Source: Adiantum capillus-veneris (Eukaryota > Streptophyta > Polypodiopsida > Polypodiales > Pteridaceae). Taken from it: 64,000 nt of DNA. Below, piece after piece: positions 1 through 10,560 of this stretch (position 1 is the stretch's first letter; each line of letters starts with the position of its first letter). The notes under the pieces are model-generated. The model was not told where the DNA came from, did not search any database, and worked only from the letters and a program-made list of their open reading frames with translations. The stretch spans positions 58,343,340 through 58,407,339 of the forward strand of contig CM043942.1 in the NCBI GenBank assembly GCA_014529385.2, read 5' to 3'. The position numbers were made by a program, and so were the translations under genes.

Positions 1-277
1 TTGACGAGACGATCTTCACACTCATCTAGGCACCGACGCTCTAGTGGTGGCGGTGGTGGTTGTTATGGGGATGTCCCCGCCGATGCTTCGACACCGCCTC
101 GTGTTCGATGAGGCTCTTTACCCTCCCCTTCTTTGCTCGCCCCAACACCAGCCACGACATCGCCATTGACACTAGGTTTTGCGTGGCTGACTGCGTTCCT
201 AGCGGCTACACACCACTAGCTACTCCTCCAGGAGTCGCTCCAGTGGGGACACTCCTCGCTTCGGGGCTCAGACTCCA

Positions 278-1165
278 ATGGAGACACCTGACATCTGTAC
301 CCCCATCGACACGCCGCTAGAGACCCCTACCGGGACACCCAGGTTCACGCGTCAGCGGCGAGAGGGCTTGCCTTACTCCGTCGACTTTAGCAGCGGTATC
401 ATCTTGGATGATGAAGGCAAGAAGGTGATTTCGCGCATGCGCGGTCTTTGCTCTCAGGTATTTAAACACTACATACTAAACAGCTGGAGTGAAGTACCGA
501 ATGATTTAAAAGACAGAGTCATCAGTATTCTTCATGACTAGTTTCCTGTTCCAACATGGGATGAGCGCTTCAATGAAGATGTGATGAAGGTTCGAATGCG
601 CGAATACTGCAAGCACAAGCGTTCCGAAGTGCAAAAAGCAATCAAGCATGGGTGGAACATACCACATTGGCTGGCCAAAGAATATTGAAAGAATGCAAAG
701 AAAGCAGCACGCGAGAATCTCGACAAGTGGAAGCAACAAAAGGAGGCAGCCAGAGCGCGAGTAGAGGCAGGGAGCTCGCACCACTTGGGAAGCGGCTGGT
801 GGGCATCAGTTGAGGCCGATTTTGTACGTGTTTTTGCATTGCTCTCTATGTTTGATAGTTTAGGGTTTATGGGTTTTTAAATTCTAACATAATGGATTCT
901 TTGTATGTTTTGACAGTGGTCGATGACAGGATGTGATCCCACACCGTACGAGCGCAAGTACGCAGGCAGGAAGGGCTTAAACGCCCTGATGGACATTCTG
1001 AGTTCTCACAGCGGCATGGTTAGTATTAGGGTTTACTCTTTTCTATTTGTTGTATTGTTTTATAAACGTCGCTATATGTTTATACTTACAAAAAGCTGTC
1101 TTATTGTTTTTTTTTGCAGAATCCGACAGATACGCCGCTTGGACGCGATGAGATGTCTGATTAGA
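278..1165 (+). pseudogene. CACTA ORF1-type protein (Transposase_24 / Ptta-En/Spm-like), three exons, broken
   Basis: The reading frame runs 278-823, 917-1018 and 1120-1165, with GT donors at 824 and 1019 and AG acceptors ending at 916 and 1119; the phase is kept across both junctions and the last exon ends in TAG. Two in-frame stops (539-541 TAG; 686-688 TGA, probably a former TGG) break exon 1. The protein has a Thr/Pro-rich start, then a region with the pattern of the plant Ptta/En/Spm family (a W-x-x-V-P-N-x-L-K segment followed by a F-P-V-P-x-W segment and an M-R-E-Y basic stretch), a Lys/Arg/Ala-rich helix, and a final D-P-T-P-Y block. Family assignment is from remembered pattern, not a search. 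The start codon is the first ATG in frame and could be too far downstream. Confidence 0.55.
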
Positions 1166-1557
1166 TGACGTCAGTTTAGCCGTAGCTAGATAGCATTAGT
1201 TTCTTTTTGTCATAGCTTACATATCATGAGACGACTTTTATACGTCTTTTTGAAAACCATGTATATTTTTTCAATAATGACAATGGTTTGTAACTATTAC
1301 ATTTGCAAAGTTTAACAATCAAGTGATTTTGCCTATGTGTACAATTGTCATTGATTTACTTTCATCAATTCAAGCTTATCAATTTTGTATCTTTATTTTG
1401 CAAACAATACTTACTATGGATGATGGAGTTAATTGTCTTGTGGGTGACTATTTTGAGTCTATATCTACTTTTGCATTTTTTTTCAAAGGTGAATCAATTA
1501 ATGAAACATTCAATATGGTTGATGGGTGAATGCCCTGCCACCAAAAAAATTTCCTCT

Positions 1558-1782
1558 CGGGCGTCGCTATGAACGTCGCTATATCAGGCTCTGCAGCATC
1601 AGTATAAATGTCACTATAGATGGCCTTCAAACGTCGCTATAATCGTCGCTATATAGCGACACTTATAGCGACGTTCCCGTGTCGACGTTGTTGGCGATGC
1701 TCTTAGCGACGCCGGGGGTTATAAAAACCCAATGTATTTCCGTCGCTAAAAGCGTCACAAGAGCACACAACCTCTTGTAGTG
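1558..1782 (+). repeat. CACTA subterminal repeats and right terminal inverted repeat
   Basis: About ten direct and inverted copies of a CGTCGCTA/TAGCGACG 8-mer crowd this stretch, including a palindromic pair near 1646-1675. The terminus itself is 1771-1782. In CACTA elements such repeats bind the element's own DNA-binding protein; that role is family knowledge, not shown here. Confidence 0.7.
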
Positions 1783-3792
1783 TGAGTTGTACGCAGGCCT
1801 ATGCCATGCATCACCTTCCACGTTGATAACCTCATTTGGCTTGCGTTTTTTCCTTGATGTCTCCTTATCTCCTGTCAATGGAGTTGGTTGTTTATACATT
1901 GGAGTGCCCTCATAGCCGCATTCACTGCTCTTATCACTTGGCTGGGACGTTTTTCATGGTGTTCCACAAGCTTTTGTATTGATGGACCCTTCCCAATGTG
2001 TTTTCCATGGCTGTATGAAATGGCCTTTGTGCTCTGTAAGATGGAACGTGCAAGGTAAGTTGTACATGCATCATAAAATGAAATGCGTTTATAAAAACCC
2101 TCCCCTGCTAGCCAACTGCCATGGTTGCTCTCCACAAGGTTAGTGTGTGGAGTGTTTGGTCCATTAGAGCTACTTTCTATGCATGTCATAATGCCACCCC
2201 AATGTGCAATACGAATTTCCCACCAACTAAGCCATGAATTCATGTATGGAATGTTACGGTCTATGCAATGACCGTTACACCACCATTGGCGTATCAGACG
2301 AGCCTCTGTTGCTACAGCCTCTTTTGTTGGTGCTTGCCTCCACTTCTCACACATTTCTTTGTGTGTGTGTGTTGAGAAGCTTGCACCACATACTTCATTG
2401 TGTGTTGATTCAAGCTTTGCTTCCAATGGAAAAGACAAAAACGCTCTCGACCGCTCATTGTATTGGTCTTGTCACCACCATTGAAAACAATTCGAACTGC
2501 ATTCCAATTTGCTTGAGCTTCATCCGCCATGAAGCCAAAGAAATTAGCTTTGTCACACCCACACGATTACATTACTCATTGAGGCACTCCCAAATTTTTT
2601 TTTTACATTTCCATGTCTTCCTGTTTCATTTCACAAGTTGCAATAGTCAAAAGATCCTGCATGTTGCAGACAAATTGTTTTAGAGAGAGTCAAAGGCAAC
2701 CCACAAAGCTGTTAAGGTGCACCATGTACCTTGGATCATAGACATGACAGGCCATAGTCACCCATTCGTTAACACGTCTGGTGTGATCAAACTGGATCCA
2801 AGCACGTCGAAGATCTTCATCCCGATCTTGTCTCATTCAGTTCACCAAGTCCACACCGGATGCTGGACCAATTGTGGACATTTTGAAGACATAACATTTC
2901 TCCCCCTCCGTACCTTGACCAGGAAACTGGCTTCCATGGAAAAATTCATATGTGCAATCTCGCTTCAGCTTTAGGAGTGCATCAATGCCGAAAGATTCTT
3001 TGTCAACCCCTCTATGTAAAATAGATACTGACCTTCGAAACCTAACAATGTTCAAAGTGTTTAGATAAAAAATAATTAGGCATAGATTTTTGCATCAAAA
3101 TAAGAATCTAGGAAATGCTCATACCAATTATCTTACACCAATGGCCCTAGCTCCTCAGCGATTGCAAATAGTTGTTGCTCGCCTAAAATTTCTTCGTTGG
3201 TGTTGTTGCGAAGAAGTGTTGTACTTATAATTTCTTTTGCCAGACACATTTGAACCTTCCTGGCTCGTGCGTGTGGGTCAAGAGTCAAAATCCTTCGCAC
3301 CATCACCTTGGTGTTGTCCGTTAGTGTTTTGGATGTGCCGCCACGCACATCGTGTCGATGTGTGCCACGATGAATCATGACTCTAGTGGCAGTCTCATCG
3401 GATGGCATGACATAGTATACTACACAATCACATGTTGCAATACAGAAAGCAATTGCCTTACAAAAGTGGCATGTAAGGCTCTTATCTCCAATCTTACAAT
3501 ATTGTCTGGGTGCAGCTGCCTTTTGTATGTACCCGTTGAAATGAATTGTATTGGGAATATGATAATTAACCAAGCGGGCACATTGTTCATTCATGCACTT
3601 AAGAGATCCTATGCAATGACTAAGACGCACTACACCTGAAAAAGCAATATTGGACGTTTGTGGCTTCGACCACAAATGAGGATCATACTTATGCTCCATT
3701 GCATCCATATGGTGCAACTTTCCAATGGTAGGTGGAAATTCTAAAACAAGATCACCATTGTAAGACCTTGAAATCTCTGTAACTTGTTCCAC
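1783..3792 (-). pseudogene. MULE-like transposase, degenerate, interrupted by CACTA
   Basis: Reading right to left, 3792-3133 encodes a Cys/His-rich N-terminal part containing an I-H-x-G-x-H-x-H segment. Between about 2836 and 2580 comes a block with a W-V-T-M-A-C-H-V-Y-D segment and an I-A-T-C-E-M segment. 2530-2312 has the pattern A-D-E-A-Q-A-N-W-N-A-V followed by R-E-R-F-C-L-F-H-W, and 2438-1875 a frame-shifted continuation with E-S-N-H-G-S-W. These blocks in this order resemble the MULE transposase core of plant Mutator-like elements. Stops (for example near 2687), at least two frameshifts and possible introns prevent a clean model. The frame can be followed to about 1784, where it meets the CACTA terminus, so the C-terminal end should lie beyond the left edge of the window. 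Catalytic residues could not be assigned with certainty. Confidence 0.6.
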
Positions 3793-3894
3793 TTGTTGTA
3801 TTTTGCATTAAAAGCTTTGTCAATGTGTTTTCTTTTTAGCCTATAAGAGTTTTTGTCTTGTACTCCTTTTGAAGCTATTTGAGAGCAAAACTCG

Positions 3895-3895
<1 letters not shown>

Positions 3896-3925
<30 letters not shown>
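3896..3925. repeat. poly-G run of 30 bases
   Basis: Thirty consecutive G on the plus strand. A homopolymer this long is rare and is also a frequent assembly or polymerase error site, so its exact length is unreliable. Confidence 0.95.
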
Positions 3926-3926
<1 letters not shown>

Positions 3927-3937
3927 GCATAGATCTA

Positions 3938-4276
3938 TTAACTCCTTTTGATCAAATTGCACCTGTGAGAGGGACTATCCACAATGGCAATGGAAGTCGT
4001 GCTAGGTGAGCCTAGATATTGTATTTGATGGGATACGTTGACTTTGTATTTACGTGAAAGTTGTTCATCCAGTACATAGATAAATTCACCCAAATTGTTG
4101 AGCGTCCTCTCAAGAGGCAAATTCATTTCAATATCACCAACTTCGATGACTGCATCTAAAGTTGTAAATTGCATTGGAGAAATTAATTCTAAAAGAAATG
4201 ATTCAGATATTATAAATTTACCATTGTAAAAAAGATAAGAAAACTCTTTACCCAAGAAAAATAAAGAGCAAGCCAT
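3938..4276 (-). pseudogene. open stretch upstream of the MULE-like gene, possible 5' exon
   Basis: An open frame of 112 codons on the same strand as the MULE-like gene and directly upstream of it. It has no family signature I recognise. It may be the 5' exon of that gene or an unrelated remnant. The 30-base G run at 3896-3925 lies between it and the main coding part. Confidence 0.25.
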
Positions 4277-4521
4277 AATAATATGCTAAACAAATAATTA
4301 AGCACAAGATCACATTGTATAAACTAACAAATTGCTTATATACTCACGTCTAATAATATAGCCGCTATAAATTTTAAATTAATATTATTTTATTATTTTA
4401 ATAAATTAATATAAAAATATACAAAATATTTTATTTAAAAAATATTTGTTATAAAATAGAAAAATCTTATTATGTGTATTTTGATTGAGTCCTTGGCAAA
4501 TGATAGGAAGAGTTCGATGCT
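4277..4521. other. AT-rich spacer without recognised gene
   Basis: Very A/T-rich, with long alternations of T and A around 4375-4460. It separates the minus-strand MULE-like gene from the plus-strand gene-like region and could contain promoters for both, but no specific element can be supported. Confidence 0.4.
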
Positions 4522-6067
4522 ATGTATAGTAGTAAAACGGAAGGGCTGCCATCAAAAGGGAGTTTTGACTACGAGTTGGCACCTGACGTATACGAGGAAA
4601 GAATCAATCTAGTGCTATTTCAGACGGAGCAATATTTTACGCGCAAAGGGCTTGAGATAGCCACCATTGCAAATCCAGAGAATGGCAACGAATTTTTTCA
4701 GAAATGTATATCATTTATAGGTTGGGACGAGAAGACCACCAAAATGACACCCTCGAGAGTGGCAGAGGTTGCGCGTGCACGCATTAGCCCGAAAGAGTAA
4801 GTAAATATCATTTAAATCATTCGATATCTTTCTCTTTTTATTATGTAGCAATGAAAAATAAGTCTCGCTTTTCCTTTGCTAGAAAGTGCCGCTTGCTTGA
4901 TTTACTCCAAGGTGGTGATGCATCCTTGAAGGAGAATGGCATACGGTTGACGGAGAAGGCCTGGATTCAGTGGCTTCGATATCACGTGTATTGGTGGCAA
5001 TTGGAAAGGTCAGATTTGGTGATTATGTGCACCAGCTAGCAATTTGTTGATAATCTAACTTGTGACTTATTATTTGCTGCAGGAGAGTGCTTGAGATGGC
5101 CGAGAAAATGGAGGTCAAGAATCATAATGTTGTTATCCAACACGAGAAGACTGAAGGTAGGCATGGTTGCACACTTGCCCACACATTACTGACATACAGA
5201 CACAAGCACTTTGACAAGGCCTTCAAGAAGTGGAGTGCCCGGATCAAGTCCACACATGATCTCGAAGAGCAACCCCACTTTTCTTGCACGGCACGACACT
5301 TGTTGTACAGGTTTGACATCTTTAATGGACAAATTAAGAATGTAGTAGGATACACCAATCTTGTTCTTGGTGGCTCAAAACATTGTGGTTTGTCTTGTAG
5401 ATGGTGGAGAGATGCTCTTGTCTTTCCCATTCCGGAGCACCCAGTGATGCATGGTGCATGTCAGAGAGAGAGGAGACGGGCTTATATCCTGACGAGTGGA
5501 TAGACGACTTGCGGCCAAACGGAGCGTGGCTCAAGTGTCCTTGGTGGCTGGACTACCCGAACAAGGAGTACCCACCCAAAGAGGAAGCCCTATACATAGG
5601 TATCATTCTATATAGTTTTTACCTTTGCCATGCAGCAATACAACATGAGCTCAATAACTGTTCTTTTTTAATTAATAGCGGAGCATACTGCGTCACGAAA
5701 GAAAGTAGTTGTGATAGAGGATGCTCTATCTCCAAACACATCAAAGAAACCGGACACAAAGAAACATGCCTCAAAGAAAGACTCGCAAGCACCGTTGGCT
5801 GACCGGCAAGGTGGGAAGAGAAAGAAGAGGGTTGTTGTTTCCAGTGATAGTGAGAGTGAGCATGTGGTTGAGGAGTATTCTATAGAAGTCAGCGATAATG
5901 CTCATAGCCTTGGTGCTATGAGCCACAGTGGACCGACACTTTCCTTCACTCCAAGACCAGTAGGGGGCATCCATGAGTCCCCTCTATGTTCACCGTCACA
6001 TGGCAGAGCTGCAGAGGACCTATCAGACATGGCCAGAGTTGTGGGAGATAACCATCTAGATACGTGA
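4522..6067 (+). pseudogene. unrecognised multi-exon gene-like region, first half of a methyltransferase-like gene
   Basis: Open pieces follow one another: 4522-4800; 4851-5008 joined in phase to 5083 through a GT (5009) and AG (5082) pair; 5083 to about 5310; 5401-5602 in another frame; and 5684-6067. The encoded protein is rich in Trp and charged residues. It includes a P-D-E-W-I-D-D...W-L-K-C-P-W-W-L-D-Y segment and then a Lys/Arg/Ser linker with K-R-K-K-R and S-D-S-E-S-E motifs, which suggests a nuclear protein. I do not recognise a family. The junctions near 4797/4849 and 5311/5400 do not keep phase, so there are frameshifts or unseen splice sites. It lies on the same strand and directly before the methyltransferase-like part (6152-7222) and may be its N-terminal region. 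Confidence 0.4.
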
Positions 6068-6151
6068 AAATGGTTACTGTTGTGTTGTTCTCTTTAGCAT
6101 TGCTTGAAAGATATATTTGATCTTATGTTGCTACATACATATATGCATGTA

Positions 6152-7222
6152 GAGCCACGCCACCTTGTAGTGCATGCTAGTGTCAAGTGCTTGGAAAAAG
6201 CTATTCCAGATGTGTTGTGCAATGATAGGTAAGCCACGCTAATTTACAATCAAAGTTATGTCCACAATTTTAGTGCTAACAAAGATTGCGTGCAGTTCTA
6301 TGCAGTCACTACATAGATTCTTGGGCTCTCTATCAGGAATAGGGGAGATGAACCCCAACTTGAGATTGGGTGGTGTACGTCTGATGTACATAGCCTTTCC
6401 CTTACACACTAGGCCGCATGCAGCTAGCACGGGTGGGATTCCTTTATGGAACCAATGGGATAGTGAGCTTGTGGATGCTGCATTCCTTCTGGCAACCGAG
6501 TTTCTTTTGGTTGATGGCATGGTTGTGGTGACATGTCATGCAGAACATCTGTCCATTGTCACTTTGAAGGCAGATAGAGCTCGTTTCCAGTTGTTGAGGA
6601 TATTGTACATACGGCTGTCGGAGTCTAGCTGCACGACTATTCAGGACTATTTAGAGGGGGTATGTTATTTTTTGTTTTGATACTGAATAGTAACTTCAAT
6701 GTTTACATTTCAAAATAATAACGTTTTACTGTTATTCGTAGGTTGGTACTTTGTTGCTGGTCATTTTTTCACCCCCTAGAACCGGTGGGTGTCGGTTTTC
6801 GAGGTATGATCGAGCGGATAGAGAGATTGCAGTAAATGTATGTGGCTTCTCTGCAGATGACGACATGTTGTGAGAGAAGCTACCAGGTGCAGATTCCACA
6901 CAGTGACGCTTGATCGTATGGGCAGGCCTTATCATAGAGGTGTTGAGAGGAGTCCAACGTTTGCCAGGTGGTAGAAACTCTTTGGAAGTTTTTCTTCATG
7001 TTCCTATGAAATTATAGGTATAACAAATCTAAAGATTACTTTTTTTTTTGTAGATGGCTACTAGGTACCTTCATAGACATGGGAGATGCTGTGTTGGATT
7101 GTTTTGCAGGAGTGGGGACATTGGCAGCACAATGTTTACTACTACGTAGGCATTGTATCAGTTGTGAGAAGGATTGGTCAGTTTTCAGTGCTTGTCTAGA
7201 GCTCGACATTGATGTTTCATAG
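6152..7222 (+). pseudogene. N4/N6-type (beta-class-like) DNA methyltransferase-like domain, degenerate
   Basis: Three blocks occur in the order of a beta-class amino-methyltransferase. The frame at 6288-6656 has a hydrophobic strand (V-R-L-M-Y-I) where motif IV is expected, then W-D-x-E-L-V-D-A-A-F-L-L-A and L-V-D-G-M-V-V-V-T-C-H, like the strand and helix after motif IV. After a middle part (about 6742-6970) comes E-R-S-P-T-F-A-R-W at 6945-6971. After a probable intron (acceptor ending at about 7053) comes V-L-D-C-F-A-G-V-G at 7091-7117, a good SAM-binding motif I, followed by a charged C-E-K-D segment and a stop at 7220-7222. The catalytic D/S-P-P-Y is not present: the matching position reads I-A-F-P-L-H (6390-6407). 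6152-6233 may be a further upstream exon. Stops inside suggest a pseudogene. The product, if made, probably lacks normal activity. Confidence 0.5.
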
Positions 7223-7606
7223 GAGTGTCAGAGCTCAGGTAGCTGAGCAACCGAAGCAGGTGACATAGCAGCTTCATTAGCTGGAGCCACCTTTCCCGAC
7301 ACCACTCAGTAGTCAGAGCGGGGCAGTATAGTAGCTCCGTATCCCACTTTCACAGCCCCAGTTTTGGCATGGTATGCAGCTGGACCGTCTCCCAATACAT
7401 TCATTGCCTCCACATCTGAGGCCCCACTCGGAGTTGATCCATTGCCTCTTTTACTACCTACAGCCCCCCCCACATATAGTTCGTACCCTCTGCCATTTGG
7501 AGGAGTTCCCCCATCATTTGGTGCACTGCCCCTGTTGGCACGACCTTTGTTTCCTCCCAGAGCATATGGCCCCCCACCGCCCTTCTTTCATCCACCTCAC
7601 CCATGA
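7223..7606 (+). pseudogene. proline-rich C-terminal tail in the frame of the methyltransferase-like gene
   Basis: The frame carrying motif I continues beyond two or three stop codons (7220, 7244, 7313) and opens again from about 7316 to 7606. It encodes a Pro/Ala/Leu/Ser-rich tail ending in P-P-P-P-F-F-H-P-P-H-P. Low-complexity tails of this type are disordered. The shared frame suggests it was once the end of the same protein. Confidence 0.35.
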
Positions 7607-7793
7607 TGTATCCCCCCCATAATATTTACTTTTGATGCAATGGAACACATAGATTTGGGGTTTGCTATATGAAATAGACCATAACTGTGTGTAAGGAACT
7701 TTTGTTTGTCTTATTAATAATGTATTGAATGCATCCATGGTGTTTTTTGTTTGAATGTAAGTTGGCCGTGAAACGACAATCAAATTTTAGTTG

Positions 7794-7829
<36 letters not shown>

Positions 7830-8640
7830 AAACAAAAGAGAGAGATAGATGGGTAGATTATCCCTTCCTTTGGAAATCCGCTTGCCCGATTCTTAAAAAG
7901 CGCTCGCCAGAAATTGCTCACTCAAAAATTGCGCCCCCTCAAGCACCTTAAGCACCTTAGTCAGCAAGCACGACAAGCACCTCAAGCTTGGATTGGGTTC
8001 CCACCTCAAGCACAACCCTAGCTTGCCTAAGGTCCTAGGTCTAAGGAAATTTAACACTAACCTTTAGAGGTCTTTAATGAAGCTAACCCTAAGGTTGAAA
8101 TCATAGTCGTCCTCGACTATGAGGTAGTGGAGATAAAGCCTTAGTCATCAGTCTATGTTTCTTAGCGGGTAAAGCATCCATTTTTACCATACGACATCAT
8201 TCCAAGATGGATGATTAATCCATTTGGGGCTTGGGAGACTTAGCTGCTGCAAGCATGTCTACTCTTGAGTCCATTTCATTCTCCCAAAGTAGAATGACAA
8301 ATTCTCCTTGGTGTTTGAGGGATGTCGTCATCACAAACATGATTCTAAGCATGCATACTACTTAAATTTGTGCACAAGAAAAAGAGAATTTAGTCTTATA
8401 AGACAAAAACATTGATCATTTAAAAGAAACATGTACATTTGCTTACTCTAATGTAGCATTGTAAGCATTGACAAGGTTCATACTATCCTTAAGTTGTATT
8501 CCTTGCATCCATCTAGCATCTTCAAAAGGATAATTTTTGAAATTAATAAAATACCATCGAACGGATAATCTTACCTTGTCCTCATGCCGAAGGATAACTT
8601 CGGGTTGTAGCACCTCTTGTTGATATTCGATCTCTAGTGG
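7607..8640. repeat. spacer with a (GA)15 microsatellite
   Basis: A GA run occupies 7797-7826. The rest shows no recognisable gene; 7870-8100 is rich in short CAAGCACCT-like repeats, and the right part may be the decayed end of the neighbouring copia element. Confidence 0.6.
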
Positions 8641-10560
8641 GTCTTCAATAATTGGTTCATAGAATCTGGTAATTCAATGGCGTACTAGGTGACTTGTTAA
8701 TGATATGTACTACTATCAATACTGCCTCTGTCCAAAAACCTTGAGTCATATTTTCATATAAAGCATAGCTATGAATCACTCTTGAATCGTTTGATTCATC
8801 CTTTTTGCAACTCCATTCTAATTGGATGTGTAAGGATCAATAATCTACCTCTTGATACCTCTCTTGCTACATAAATCCTCAAACTCCTTGGAGATATACT
8901 CTCCATCATTATCAATCATCAAGCTTTTAGCTTTGTGCCAAGCTAATTACAAATGCTAAGAATTTCTCAAAAGTAGTTATCATTATGACGCAAAGGATAA
9001 CCCCACACCTTCCTAGTGGAATCGTACATAAAGGTCACAAAATAGCTAGCTTCCCTTAGAGATTTGGTCGACATAGGAAACGTCGCTATGAACAAGTTCT
9101 AGTGGCTAACACTTCGTATACAATGGTGATGAAGTATCCCTAGTCTGTTTTCCATAGATGCAATCTTCACACATAGAAAAGTTTTAAAAAAAAAACATTG
9201 GTAAGTAATCAAAACAAGCCAATGTTTTCATTCTCTTTTGGCTCATATGGCCTAGCCAGTTGTGCCACAACTCAGTAAACGGCAGCTCGACTATGGATAT
9301 ACAATCCTCTTTTACACACGAGACAAACATAGAATAGAGTGTTCCATGCTTTTGACCTCTAAGGATAATAAGGTTTCCCTTCCTAGTCAACCAAGAACCA
9401 CTCCCAAAGGTTGTCGTGTAACCCAAGTCATCAAGATGACCAACACATATTAAACTCTTTGCTAACTTGGGGACATTTTTGGCATTCTTGATTATGTAGG
9501 ACCAGCTTAATGTCTCTAACACCATGTATGTCAAGGTCATAATCATCACCAAGCTTCACTATGGAATGTGTATGTGCATGAGACTCTCTATGAGGTGTCA
9601 CATGAAAGCTAGCTTCAAAGTCTATAACCCAATTTTAATCAAAGTTGGCATCTTTTGCAACAAGAGTAATTGGGCTAAGTTCTAATGTAAAGACTAGATT
9701 ATATGTGGAAGCTAGGACCTCAGGCATATCCGGAGCCTTAGAAGACTCTACCATATTGAGCTCCTCAATCTTAGCTTTGCCTTTTCATCATTGTCAGATT
9801 TCTTGCTATTCTGAGACTTTTTCTTGTCTCTTTGCCATGCATAAGAGTCTTTGTTTAAATGCTCTTTCTTCTTGCAATGATAGCACCCAACATTTTGCAC
9901 AGAACCTCTAGATTTTCTATGAGATTTTTTATGATCCTTGCTTTTCGCATAGTGTATGAGGGCAACCCCTTTTTCCTTTTCCACTAGCAACATACACATC
10001 CCCTTGCTGTTAGCATAGTGTATGAGGGCGACCCCTTTTCCCTTTGCCTCTAGCATCATACGCATCACCTTGCTTGGCAGGCTCTATAGACTTCCTACGA
10101 ATGTCTTCACTGAGCAGACTAGCAGCTCATCATCATAAACCAATTTTCCCTTCGGTGTAGAGTTGCTTATGGATGTACAAAAAAATGTCCCATGAGGAAG
10201 GTAGAGGGCACAACAAGAAGAAGGACAACACCTCTTCGTCAAAGTCGAGTCCTTGTGACGTCAATTGGCTAAAAAGTACATAGAATGCATTAAGTGTTCA
10301 TAAACTATGTCATCTTCTTTCATGCAAAACTCAAATAGCTTCTTCATCAAGTAAAATTTGTTACTTATGCTGATGCTTTTCTACATATTGCACAACTTTT
10401 TCCATAAGGATTTAGCGTAGCCTCACCCACAATAGTGAAGTACACAGACTTACAAGGTGTAGATGAATAGAAAACCTAGCTTTGACACCAATCATTTCCA
10501 TTGTGTACCCATGTAGCCATCACCCTTTGGGGGCTCAAAGAATGGCTCTAATTTATGATT
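8640..10560 (-). pseudogene. Ty1/copia gag-integrase remnant
   Basis: Read right to left. 10500-10080 matches copia gag (a M-K-K-L-F-E segment, then a S-S-W/H-G-T-F-F-C-T-S-I-S-N-S-like segment). 9910-9780 has a zinc-knuckle relic C-Y-H-C-x4-H-x4 whose last cysteine is serine. 9552-9184 is the GAG-pre-integrase region (V-P-K-L-A-K-S-L-I, L-W-H-x-W-L-G-H-M-S). 9150-8640 is the integrase core with H-S-D-V, I-D-N-D-G-E-Y and Y-T-S-N-x-N-G-V-A segments. Many stops break it, and no reverse transcriptase is visible to the left. It is closely related to the plus-strand copia at 18369-37170 but lies in opposite orientation. LTRs were not found. Confidence 0.75.

Larger units (their letters stand above)
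1..1782 (+). mobile_element. CACTA (En/Spm-type) DNA transposon, 3' part
   Basis: The right end is recognisable: position 1782 closes a terminus reading CTTGTAGTG, the reverse complement of the CACTACAAG end typical of plant CACTA elements. Just inside it lie many copies of a CGTCGCTA / TAGCGACG motif, as expected of the subterminal repeat zone. A three-exon ORF1-type pseudogene (278-1165) points toward this end. The left end lies before the window. The 3 bases after the terminus (1783-1785, TGA) would be one half of the target duplication; the other half is not visible. The flanking DNA to the right is coding sequence of a MULE transposase, so the CACTA element appears to have landed in it. 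Confidence 0.75.

Noticed and set aside
9071-9095. CGTCGCTATGAAC inside the copia remnant, like the CACTA subterminal motif
   Set aside because: A single copy; it translates as part of the copia integrase region, so it is probably chance.
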